A stretch of DNA of 29,797 bases from Treponema sp. (GTDB taxonomy: Bacteria; Spirochaetota; Spirochaetia; Treponematales; Breznakiellaceae): the NCBI GenBank assembly GCA_009786715.1, contig WQRN01000011.1, positions 830-30,626 of the forward strand, in the 5' to 3' direction. A program made the position numbers and the translations under genes. This document shows, one piece after another, positions 22,812 through 29,797 of the stretch; position 1 is the first letter of the stretch, and each line of letters starts with the position of its first letter. A model generated the notes under the pieces. That model saw only the letters and a list, made by a program, of their open reading frames with translations, ran no database searches and was not told the origin of the DNA.

Positions 22812-22822
22812 TATAATATAAT
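22812..22822 (+). promoter_or_regulatory. Overlapping TATAAT boxes just before the MBL-fold gene
   Basis: Two perfect TATAAT hexamers (22812-22817 and 22817-22822) share a base and end 11 and 6 bases before the ATG. No Shine-Dalgarno sequence separates them from the start codon. A transcript from either would have a leader of 0-5 bases. No clear -35 hexamer at normal spacing. Confidence 0.4.
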
Positions 22823-22828
22823 TTAAGT

Positions 22829-23665
22829 ATGCTTTCAGTGCGCTTTTGGGGAGTACGAGGTTCAATTCCGAGTCCGGGGCCCAACACAGTAATTTACGGC
22901 GGCAACACAGCCTGTCTTGAAATACGAGCGGGAGAGCGTCTTTTAATTATCGATCTTGGAAGCGGAGTGCACCCATTCGGCGAATGGCTGATGGAAAATG
23001 ATTTAAAAAAATACGGAAAAATAAAAGCGGAAATCTTCCTTACTCATACTCATTGGGATCATGTAATGGGTTTTCCAATGTTTACTCCGGTTTATGTCAG
23101 CGGCACAGAATTATGCATAACAGGTTCCGCTTCGGTGGAAAACAGCAACCTTCAATCAATCATAGAAAACCAGCTTGCATCGCAATACTGGCCCGTGCAG
23201 GCGGATCATCTTGCGGCCAGCATAAAATACAATCAGATAAAAGAAACAACTCTGGATATGGGAGACGATCTTTTTATTACCAGTAAATTTTTAAACCATC
23301 CGAGTTTATGTCTTGGCTACAGGATCACTTATAAAGGCAAGTCCATCGCGACTGTATATGATCATGAGATGTATTCTTCTAATGAAGAAAATGAAAAAAT
23401 AAGACAGTTTATAAAAGGCGCGGACATTGTTATTCATGACGCTCAATATACTCAGGAAGAATATGCAAGCCATAAGGGTTGGGGGCATTGTTCTTATGAT
23501 CAGGTATTAAAATCCACCGAAGGACTCGGCATCGGCAGACTTGTTCTTTTTCATCATGAGCCGTCCCGTAAAGATAAAACTTTGGAAGAAATAGAAAAAA
23601 GTTACGCAAACAGAACAGATCCAAAAATTATTGTCGCCAGAGAAGAATTAACTCTGGAAGCGTAA
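22829..23665 (+). CDS. Metallo-beta-lactamase-fold hydrolase
   Basis: 278-residue cytoplasmic enzyme of the MBL superfamily, RNase Z / PhnP-like branch. It begins with the characteristic VRFWGVRGSIPSPGPNTVIYGG. The metal-binding HTHWDH is at residues 73-78. Further ligand candidates are the His of LNHPSLCLGYR, the Asp of ATVYDHE, and a late His in LFHHEP. This family includes phosphodiesterases for cyclic nucleotides and phosphoribosyl cyclic phosphate and uncharacterised hydrolases; the substrate cannot be read from sequence. The start codon lacks a ribosome-binding site and follows TATAAT boxes closely, so it may be leaderless. Its stop is one base from the stop of the convergent dehydrogenase gene. 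Confidence 0.9.
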   Translation: MLSVRFWGVRGSIPSPGPNTVIYGGNTACLEIRAGERLLIIDLGSGVHPFGEWLMENDLKKYGKIKAEIFLTHTHWDHVMGFPMFTPVYVSGTELCITGSASVENSNLQSIIENQLASQYWPVQADHLAASIKYNQIKETTLDMGDDLFITSKFLNHPSLCLGYRITYKGKSIATVYDHEMYSSNEENEKIRQFIKGADIVIHDAQYTQEEYASHKGWGHCSYDQVLKSTEGLGIGRLVLFHHEPSRKDKTLEEIEKSYANRTDPKIIVAREELTLEA

Positions 23666-23666
23666 T

Positions 23667-24734
23667 TCAAAGCGAAAGTTCCAATTTTAACGATCCTGCA
23701 ATATTCTTCATTTCCTCAAGCGTTTTTTCATTAACAGGGATTTGACCGTTAATCCGCTTCGCCATTAATTCTGTTTCTCTCTCTCCATGCGTGTAAATGC
23801 GGCTGTATCCTTCTGCTTTTTTACTGTCGCGCAGTTCCTGAAGGAATTTTGACATCCCTGATTTAATAGCCGCCTTCTCGCCGAAAATGCCGTAATCAAT
23901 TGCCATAAAATAATGACAAATGCCTGTAAGACCCGGTTTTCTGTTAACATAATTCGAGGTAAGCCCGCCTGAAAAAACCGCTGAAAATAAATCAACAATA
24001 ATGCTAAGACCGTAGCCTTTGTGTCCGCCGTGCAAGGTTCCCATTCCCCCAAGCGGAGCGATTCCGCCCCCGGCTTTCGCGATTATGTTGTCGATTACAA
24101 CAGCGGCGTCTGTGCAGGGTTTCCCGTTTGCGTCAAGCGCCCAGTTATGCGGAAGAGGCTCTCCGTTCTTTCTGTAAACTTCAAGTTTTCCGCGCGGGAC
24201 AACAGTCGTACTTGCGTCATACGAAAATGTAAAAGGCTCCGCCGGCATCGCAAGAGCAAGCGCGTTTGTTCCCGTCATTGCCTCTGAGCCGAAAGTCGGA
24301 ACGCAGATCGCTTCCGTATTTGTCATGCAGACGCCGATTAAATCTTCTGCCGCCGCCATTTCCGTATAAAAACTGGCGATGCCGTAATGATTGGAATTGC
24401 GCACTGTTACCATGCCGCAGCCATTGGTCTTTGCCTTGTTAATCGCCATGTTCATTGCCTGAACGCCTGAGAGCTGCCCCATCGCCTTGTTCGCGTCCAC
24501 ACATGCGGAAATCCCGGTCTCATGAACAATTTCAAGTTTTGCCTTAACGTCAACCTGTCCGGATGTTATTTCATCATGGTAACGGACAAGCCTGTGAATC
24601 CCATGCGATTCAATCCCGTAAAGATCGGCTCTTAAGAGAACATCCGTGATAATTTTGCTTTCATCTAACGAAAATCCGTATCCTTGAAATATAGCTTCAC
24701 AAAAATCACGCGCTTTATGAGTATCAATGTTCAT
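23667..24734 (-). CDS. LDH2/MDH2-family NAD(P)-dependent oxidoreductase
   Basis: 355 residues of the Ldh family (malate/L-lactate dehydrogenase 2, also containing YiaK and ureidoglycolate dehydrogenase), unrelated to classical Rossmann-fold LDH. Family landmarks are ADLYGIESHGIHRLVRYHDE with the conserved His44 (37-55), VRNSNHYGIASFYTEMA (about 110-126), and LHGGHKGYGLSIIVDLFSAVFSGG (about 234-257). It reduces a 2-oxo acid; the exact substrate cannot be deduced from these motifs. GGGAGGGG lies just before the ATG. It lies 27 bases downstream of metK on the same strand and is likely cotranscribed with it, though no metabolic link to methionine is evident. Confidence 0.9.
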   Translation of the reverse strand: MNIDTHKARDFCEAIFQGYGFSLDESKIITDVLLRADLYGIESHGIHRLVRYHDEITSGQVDVKAKLEIVHETGISACVDANKAMGQLSGVQAMNMAINKAKTNGCGMVTVRNSNHYGIASFYTEMAAAEDLIGVCMTNTEAICVPTFGSEAMTGTNALALAMPAEPFTFSYDASTTVVPRGKLEVYRKNGEPLPHNWALDANGKPCTDAAVVIDNIIAKAGGGIAPLGGMGTLHGGHKGYGLSIIVDLFSAVFSGGLTSNYVNRKPGLTGICHYFMAIDYGIFGEKAAIKSGMSKFLQELRDSKKAEGYSRIYTHGERETELMAKRINGQIPVNEKTLEEMKNIAGSLKLELSL

Positions 24735-24761
24735 TACCCCTCCCGTGGTTTTTGTTCTTCC

Positions 24762-25946
24762 CTATTTAATCTCTTTTTTAAGCGCCTCTACTTTATCGGT
24801 TTTTTCCCAGGGGAAATCGCTGCGTCCAAAGTGTCCGTAAGACGCGGTCTTTAAATAAATGGGACGGCGCAGATCGAGTGTTTTGATAATGCCGGCGGGG
24901 CTTAAATCAAAAACTTTTTCTACGGCTTTTCCAATCGCTTTTTCATCCGCTTTTGCGGTGCCGAATGTGTCTACCATTACGGAGACAGGGAAGGGAACGC
25001 CGATTGCGTAGGCAAGCTGGATTTCGCAGCGGTCCGCGAGTTTTGCCGCTACAATATTTTTTGCCACATAACGCGCCGCGTAGGCCGCAGAGCGGTCAAC
25101 CTTGGTCGGGTCTTTACCGGAGAAGGCGCCTCCGCCGTGACGACCCATGCCGCCGTATGTGTCAACGATTATTTTTCGTCCTGTTAAACCTGAATCGCCG
25201 AACGGTCCGCCTACAACGAAACGGCCTGTCGGGTTAATGAAATATTTTGTTTTTTTATCCAATAGCCCTGTAGGTTCAAGATTCGGCTTAATAATTTTTT
25301 CTATAATTGTAGATTCAATTTCATTATACGATACGGAAGGATCATGCTGATGAGAGACAACAACGGCGTCGATGCGCACCGGCTTGAATCCTTCGTATTC
25401 AATGGTCACCTGGCTTTTAGAATCCGGGCGCAGCCATTTGATCGTTCCGTCCTTGCGCATTTTGGAAGCGCTTTTTAAAAGCTTGTGGGCAAGCGTTATG
25501 GGAAGCGGCATAAGCTCTTTTGTTTCATTGCACGCATAGCCGAACATCATCCCCTGATCGCCCGCGCCCTGCTGGCCTTTAAACTTTTTTAAACCTGTGC
25601 CGGAAACACCCTGTGAAATATCAGGAGACTGGTTATGAACCATGCTCAGGACAGCCATTGAATTGTAGTCAAGACCGAAAGAAGGGTCGGTATAACCGAT
25701 CTGCTTGGCTACTTCGCGCACGATATGTGAAAATTCCACATAAGTGCTGGTTGTGATTTCTCCGCCGACAAGCACCAGAGAAGATGACGCAAATGTTTCG
25801 CAGGCGACCCTGCTGTTTGGGTCATCTTTTAAACAAGCGTCAAGAATCGCGTCTGAAATCTGATCGCAGAGTTTATCAGGATGTCCTTCGCCTACAGATT
25901 CAGATGTGAAAAAATAACGGGAATTGCCCGCATCGTTTAATTTCAT
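24762..25946 (-). CDS. metK: S-adenosylmethionine synthetase
   Basis: Forms S-adenosylmethionine from methionine and ATP in the cytoplasm. The 394-residue length is standard. Motifs include [25 protein letters not shown] at the N-terminus (nucleotide and metal binding), the [12 protein letters not shown] hexapeptide region (about 131-142), and [25 protein letters not shown] (about 264-288), the phosphate-binding P-loop. Every expected segment is present. A very strong AAGGAGGAG lies 5-6 bases before the ATG. The upstream gap to malQ is only 113 bases, carries divergent promoters and a 13-bp palindrome, and has no recognisable SAM riboswitch. The first gene of a probable two-gene unit with the LDH2-type gene. 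Confidence 0.98.
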   Translation of the reverse strand: MKLNDAGNSRYFFTSESVGEGHPDKLCDQISDAILDACLKDDPNSRVACETFASSSLVLVGGEITTSTYVEFSHIVREVAKQIGYTDPSFGLDYNSMAVLSMVHNQSPDISQGVSGTGLKKFKGQQGAGDQGMMFGYACNETKELMPLPITLAHKLLKSASKMRKDGTIKWLRPDSKSQVTIEYEGFKPVRIDAVVVSHQHDPSVSYNEIESTIIEKIIKPNLEPTGLLDKKTKYFINPTGRFVVGGPFGDSGLTGRKIIVDTYGGMGRHGGGAFSGKDPTKVDRSAAYAARYVAKNIVAAKLADRCEIQLAYAIGVPFPVSVMVDTFGTAKADEKAIGKAVEKVFDLSPAGIIKTLDLRRPIYLKTASYGHFGRSDFPWEKTDKVEALKKEIK

Positions 25947-25964
25947 GTTATTCTCCTCCTTAAT

Positions 25965-25993
25965 AATGTATCAGAAAACCCCGTTTTTAGCAA
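25965..25993 (-). promoter_or_regulatory. metK promoter with palindrome in the spacer
   Basis: On the minus strand TTGCTA (25993-25988) and TACATT (25970-25965) are 17 bases apart, and TG one base ahead of the -10 makes it an extended -10. The spacer contains AAAACCCCGTTTT (25975-25987 on the plus strand), an inverted repeat in a position where a bound protein would block polymerase. Confidence 0.5.
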
Positions 25994-26001
25994 TGTTTCA
26001 G

Positions 26002-26030
26002 TTTACCAATTTAAAATATGGCGTTATAAT
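26002..26030 (+). promoter_or_regulatory. malQ promoter
   Basis: TTTACC (26002-26007) and a perfect TATAAT (26025-26030) with 17 bases between. The start would be near 26037, leaving about 23 bases to the ATG at 26060 with AAGGGG at 26048-26053. The -35 region lies just upstream of the divergent metK -35. Confidence 0.55.
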
Positions 26031-26059
26031 AGGATAATTCTTATAAAAAGGGGACGTTT

Positions 26060-28093
26060 ATGGAAAAACAGGCTGCCAGTAAACTCTCGAAAACAACCGC
26101 GAAGCGGCTTCTTGGCGCGGCGGTTCCGGTAGGAGCGCTTCGAACCAAAAACGGAATCGGAGTAGGGGAATTTTCCGACCTTGCCGATTTTGCCGTTCTT
26201 TGCAAAAAGATGAAGATCGGGCTTATCCAGATCTTGCCTGTTAATGACACAGGTTTTGAAAGGTCTCCTTATTCAAGCCTGACAGCTTTCGGTCTTCATC
26301 CCCTTTACCTCAGGATCGAAGACCTCGGCGAATACGCTTCTGTTGACAGTTCAATTAAAAAACGCATAAAAGCCGCAAAAGAAAAATTTGATAAATACAA
26401 ACGGTTTCCCCATTACGAAATATTAAAAGAAAAGATGGAAATATGCCGCGTTATATACGACGCGAACAAAGGTGAAATCGCGAAGAGTTCAAGCGGCTTA
26501 TCCGCGTGGATCGATAAAAACGCGTGGGTTAAGGTATACGCGGTTTACAGAAGATTAAAAGAAATAAATGATTTAAAGTCATGGAAAGACTGGAAAGAGT
26601 ACAGCATTGTAACTTCCGATGATATTAATAAACTTTGGAACGATAAAGCTCTGCGCGATGAGCACCTTTTCTGGGCATGGATACAAATGGCTCTTGATTC
26701 GCAGTTTTCAAAAGCTGCAAAGGCAATCGCTGACGCCGGCATTATTCTTGAAGGCGATCTCCCGATTTTAATGAACGATGATTCCTGTGATGTTTGGGCT
26801 CATCCTGATATTTTTACCGGCGAACTGTCCGCCGGCGCGCCGCCTGATATGTATAGCCCTGAGGGTCAGAATTGGGGGTTCCCGATTTATAATTGGGAAG
26901 CGCAGGAAAGCGATAATTATTCGTGGTGGCGGCAGCGCCTTAAAGTCGCGGAAAAATATTACAAAGCGTATAGAATCGATCATGTTCTCGGATTTTTCCG
27001 CATATGGGCAAGTTCACCTAACGATTATTCATCCGCTCTTGGGCGCTTTGTCCCGTATACGGCGGTTACAACAGGCGATTTAAAAAGGCTTGGTTTTGAC
27101 AAAGGCAGAATCCGCTGGGTATCTCAGCCGCATATTCCCACAGACGAACTTATGGAAGTCTTACGCACAAATTGGGGAGGCTCTTTTACTGCCGATGAAA
27201 TTAAAGCCGCAGCCGACAAGATTTTCTCAAAAGCGCTTGTGCGCGTAAACAGCGAAGAATTATGGCTCTTTAAAAAGAAAATAACAGGCGAAAAAGACAT
27301 TGATAAACTCGCTCTTCATCCCGCGAGCCGCAATTATCTGCTTGCGAAATGGAAAAACAGGGTTTTCCTTGAATATAAAAAAGGTAAATTTTTCCCGCTC
27401 TGGCAGTTCAGAGACGCAACTGCGTATAGAAGTTTTACGCAGGATGAAAGAAACGCGTTGAACGCGCTGCTTGAAAAACGGCAGAAAAAATCGGAAAGAA
27501 TCTGGATGCAGCAGGGGATGAAACTTCTTTCCGTATTGGTAGAATCATCTTCCATGCTTCCGTGCGCGGAGGATCTCGGCGCTGTTCCGCCTTGCGTTCC
27601 CAAAGTGCTTTCCAAACTTAAAATACTTGGACTTCGCGTAACGCGATGGCACCGCGATTGGTATAAAAACAATCAGCCTTATATACCGTTCGAGGAATAC
27701 CCTGTGTTAAGCGTATGCACTCCGGCGGTTCACGACAGCTCCACGGTGCGCGAATGGTGGAATAAAGAAGCGGATCAGGGGCAATTTTCCGCCTTTATCG
27801 GAGTTCCTTCGCTGCCGAAAGTTTACAATCCCGGAACGGCAAAAGTTATTCTTTCAAAAACAGCGAGCGCAAGATCGCGTTTCCGCGTTTTCCAGATACA
27901 AGATCTTTTGCATCTCTCCAATAATTGGTATTCGGAAAACGCTGAGGATGAACGCGTTAATGTGCCGGGGACTGCGAATGAATTTAACTGGACATACCGT
28001 TTGCCGGCTACTATTCAGGAAATCGCCAAAGATAAAGAACTAATCGCCGCTGTCGCCCGGTTAAACAAGATAAGGCCGAATAAAAAGCAATAG
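26060..28093 (+). CDS. malQ: 4-alpha-glucanotransferase (amylomaltase)
   Basis: Glycoside hydrolase family 77 enzyme that moves alpha-1,4-glucan segments between maltodextrins in the cytoplasm. 677 residues, nearer the long form of the family than the roughly 500-residue short form. Landmarks: LLGAAVPVGALRTKNGIGVGEF at the start, PVNDTGFERSPYSSLTAFGLHPLYL, EGDLPILMNDDSCDVWAHPD, and GAPPDMYSPEGQNWGFPIYNW. The catalytic nucleophile Asp is in YRIDHVLGFFRIW (about 306), the acid/base Glu in PCAEDLGAVPP, and the stabilising Asp in VHDSSTVREWW. All catalytic residues are present. It diverges from metK. The LPP20-like lipoprotein gene starts 14 bases after its stop. No other maltodextrin gene is in the window. 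Confidence 0.95.
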   Translation: MEKQAASKLSKTTAKRLLGAAVPVGALRTKNGIGVGEFSDLADFAVLCKKMKIGLIQILPVNDTGFERSPYSSLTAFGLHPLYLRIEDLGEYASVDSSIKKRIKAAKEKFDKYKRFPHYEILKEKMEICRVIYDANKGEIAKSSSGLSAWIDKNAWVKVYAVYRRLKEINDLKSWKDWKEYSIVTSDDINKLWNDKALRDEHLFWAWIQMALDSQFSKAAKAIADAGIILEGDLPILMNDDSCDVWAHPDIFTGELSAGAPPDMYSPEGQNWGFPIYNWEAQESDNYSWWRQRLKVAEKYYKAYRIDHVLGFFRIWASSPNDYSSALGRFVPYTAVTTGDLKRLGFDKGRIRWVSQPHIPTDELMEVLRTNWGGSFTADEIKAAADKIFSKALVRVNSEELWLFKKKITGEKDIDKLALHPASRNYLLAKWKNRVFLEYKKGKFFPLWQFRDATAYRSFTQDERNALNALLEKRQKKSERIWMQQGMKLLSVLVESSSMLPCAEDLGAVPPCVPKVLSKLKILGLRVTRWHRDWYKNNQPYIPFEEYPVLSVCTPAVHDSSTVREWWNKEADQGQFSAFIGVPSLPKVYNPGTAKVILSKTASARSRFRVFQIQDLLHLSNNWYSENAEDERVNVPGTANEFNWTYRLPATIQEIAKDKELIAAVARLNKIRPNKKQ

Positions 28094-28107
28094 CGTCAGA
28101 GGGGATA

Positions 28108-29163
28108 ATGTTAAAAAGATCAGTTCTTATTTTTTTTGTTTGCGTTTTAACATTTTTCTCCTGTGTAAGCCAGACTGTTGTCCGAAAAGGCGCAATGCCC
28201 GCGTGGGTGAATAATGTTTATTCAATGTTCAATGAATCTCAATTTGTCGCCGCAACAGGTTACGGTGCCGATCGCGCTGCCGCAGAGGCCAATGCTCTTG
28301 CCGCGCTTACCGCTTTTTTCGGACAGACAGTGCAAATAGATCGCAGCGCGGCGTCTTTTTACCGTCAGGCGATAACCGACGGCGTAATGGACGGATGGGT
28401 TGATACTGCGGAAATGAGAACGAATATCAGATCAACTTCAACATTTGATAATTTAATGGGAGCTGAAATAAAAGAAGTCTGGTTTGACTCTAAAGATTTA
28501 TACTACGCGGCGGCTGTTATCGAAAAATCGAAAGGTATTAAAATCTATAGTGAACTAATTAAAGCAAACCAGAATATAATTAATAATCTTGTATCGATGA
28601 CATCCGCCGAAAAAAATTCAATGGAAGGAGCGCTTCGTTACAGGTTCGCGGCGGCAGCGGCGGACATCAATGTTTTTTACAGAAACATTGTTATTCTCCT
28701 CGGCGGAAAAACTGATGACACAAACAGCGGGGATTATTTCCGCCTTGAAGCGCAGAATATAATTAAATCAATTCCAGTTCATATAAGAATAATGAATGAC
28801 AGAAACGGAAGAATTTTCAGCGCGTTCGCCGGGTGTTTCGCCGATTGGGGGTTTGAAACCGCCGCTATTGTTCCGCCTGCGCGTGAGACGGCGTTTCGTT
28901 ATGCGCTGGATGTGAATATTTCTCTCTCTCCTGTTGAACTTCCCGCTAATCCTAATATTTTTTCGCGGATAGAACTTACAGCCAATCTTACGGATACACA
29001 TAATAATCATATACTTATACCTTACAGTTTTAATTCAAGGGAAGGACATGCGACCCGCTCGGAAGCGGAAAACCGATGTGTTCTGGCGGCTGAACGTAAC
29101 ATAGGCGATGTTTTTGCCAATATGTTAAATGACTGCCTTACGCGGCTCAGACCGAAAAACTAG
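28108..29163 (+). CDS. LPP20-like lipoprotein
   Basis: 351 residues. The signal ends with a lipobox (TFFSC, lipid Cys19). The mature part opens MPAWVNNVYSMFNESQFVAA, then TGYGADRAAAEANALAALTAFFGQ. This is the LPP20 pattern: a PxWV motif, a GxG turn and an Ala-rich helix. A conserved-looking LYYAAAVIEKSKG strand-helix follows at about 131-143, and the remaining 200 residues form one or more further alpha/beta units ending in a helix. It shares the fold plan, but little exact sequence, with the proteins encoded at 8418 and 11750. AGAGGGG precedes the ATG by 4-5 bases and malQ ends 14 bases upstream, so the two are probably on one message. Function unknown; expected location is an envelope membrane facing the periplasm. 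Confidence 0.8.
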   Translation: MLKRSVLIFFVCVLTFFSCVSQTVVRKGAMPAWVNNVYSMFNESQFVAATGYGADRAAAEANALAALTAFFGQTVQIDRSAASFYRQAITDGVMDGWVDTAEMRTNIRSTSTFDNLMGAEIKEVWFDSKDLYYAAAVIEKSKGIKIYSELIKANQNIINNLVSMTSAEKNSMEGALRYRFAAAAADINVFYRNIVILLGGKTDDTNSGDYFRLEAQNIIKSIPVHIRIMNDRNGRIFSAFAGCFADWGFETAAIVPPARETAFRYALDVNISLSPVELPANPNIFSRIELTANLTDTHNNHILIPYSFNSREGHATRSEAENRCVLAAERNIGDVFANMLNDCLTRLRPKN

Positions 29164-29219
29164 CCGGGTGTATTCTCATTATTGTTAATTTATACTAGAA
29201 TGAATTTGGGAGAGGGGAA

Positions 29220-29797
29220 ATGTCAGATCAATATATTTATAATTATGATGATAAAATAAAAGTGCTGCCGGCATGGGCTGAAGAACTCGCCAATAAGTAC
29301 CGCTCAAAAACGGCGAATTTATACATATTGCACGGAAATATCAGGGATTTTCTTCCTCATGAAAGAAAAGAAGGCGAGTTTGCGTTTAAAAGGGTGCAGG
29401 ATTATATATCCGAAATCCTGTTCGGCAACAGGGAAATAATCGCGTACTATGATCGTTCCAAAGGAATTACATTTTGCGAACAGCACATGGAGCAAAAATA
29501 TCTCGCGGAAGTTCCCAAATTCGCTGTCAGCGCAGATGTTGATAAAGGCGATTTTCTTTCCAACGATCCTGAAAAATGTTTTCCGTATCTGGAGAAATAT
29601 TTTCTTTCGCAGATTTCCGAAGACAAGCGCGTAAAAGGGCGCAAAGTATTAATTATCGACTTTGCCGAACATATAGTTCCGGCAGGCGAATTAACGCGCC
29701 TTTCCGATACAAACACATTTTGCGTAGTAACATTCAGCAGATGGGCGACAGATCCTATTTTCAGTTACGGCGATATTTCCATTATACTGTTAACTGA
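29220..29797 (+). CDS. N-terminal part of an unidentified protein, possibly an AAA-type ATPase (cut by window edge)
   Basis: 192 complete codons from the ATG at 29220, still open at the window edge. GGGAGAGGGG lies immediately upstream. No signal peptide or membrane segment, so it is cytoplasmic. The sequence AWAEELANKYRSKTANLYILHGNIRDFLP, then KVLIIDFAEHIVPAGE, SDTNTFCVVTFSRWATDPI and SYGDISIILLT reads like an alpha/beta nucleotide-binding protein. The hydrophobic strand followed by an acidic residue (LIIDFAE) could be a Walker-B-like element. I recall similar N-terminal regions ahead of AAA modules in treponemes, but the diagnostic P-loop is not inside the visible part. The class call is tentative; the reading frame itself is solid. 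Confidence 0.6.
   Translation, partial: MSDQYIYNYDDKIKVLPAWAEELANKYRSKTANLYILHGNIRDFLPHERKEGEFAFKRVQDYISEILFGNREIIAYYDRSKGITFCEQHMEQKYLAEVPKFAVSADVDKGDFLSNDPEKCFPYLEKYFLSQISEDKRVKGRKVLIIDFAEHIVPAGELTRLSDTNTFCVVTFSRWATDPIFSYGDISIILLT

Noticed and set aside
25947..26059. SAM riboswitch ahead of metK
   Set aside because: The gap is only 113 bases and is occupied by two divergent promoters. No SAM-I-like set of helices or terminator is visible.

Overview
The window looks like chromosome from a spirochaete of the Treponema type. No rRNA or tRNA is present, so this rests on gene content. The signs are several LPP20-like and CsgG/LpoB-like exported proteins, a lipoprotein with GGG/NGG beta-helix repeats, a DUF1566-like domain opened by a GDTGPGGG motif, a LamG plus fibronectin III secreted protein, a FliL-like protein, and an ApbE lipoprotein resembling treponemal Ftp. 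By eye the housekeeping flanks have moderate GC, while 7.7-14.8 kb is clearly AT-richer.

Layout. 0-1 kb: trpS (minus). 1.2-4.3 kb (plus): a small highly charged protein, a CorA-type Mg2+ channel, then a tight trio of NusG-domain-II protein, Gx transporter (EetB / heptaprenyl-diphosphate-synthase-I-like) and a membrane protein that may be EcfT-like. 4.2-7.7 kb (minus): a FliL-like protein and an overlapping set of small membrane protein, ECF sigma factor, zinc-type anti-sigma factor and ApbE FMN transferase, preceded by a clan-AA aspartic protease. The trio and apbE face each other and overlap at their 3' ends. Together they resemble the parts list of flavin-based extracytosolic electron transfer, but no FMN-binding substrate lies in the window.

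7.8-14.8 kb is the accessory part. An XRE repressor (minus) diverges from six plus-strand genes that all encode exported proteins: an LPP20-like protein, a beta-helix lipoprotein, a CsgG-like/DUF1566 fusion, a carboxypeptidase-regulatory plus YfaP-like protein, a second LPP20-like protein, and a tandem CsgG-like protein with a probable C-terminal beta-barrel. Two 17-bp sites of the form AGACC-N7-GGTCT, with centres 32 bp apart, sit in the promoter spacer and just past the start point. A stem-loop after the first gene probably lets it be expressed above the rest. This looks like a repressor-controlled envelope assembly and is the best candidate for an undescribed system.

14.8-21.1 kb (minus): uvrC followed by a 1460-residue protein with two BadF/HgdC-type activase domains and HgdB-like sequence. 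21.1-23.7 kb (plus): a secreted LamG/FN3 protein and a metallo-beta-lactamase-fold hydrolase. 23.7-25.9 kb (minus): metK and an LDH2-type dehydrogenase. 26.1 kb to the end (plus): malQ, an LPP20-like lipoprotein, and the start of an unidentified, possibly AAA-type protein cut by the window edge. No intergenic stretch exceeds 300 bases; the longest, 8154-8417, holds the operators and promoters described.
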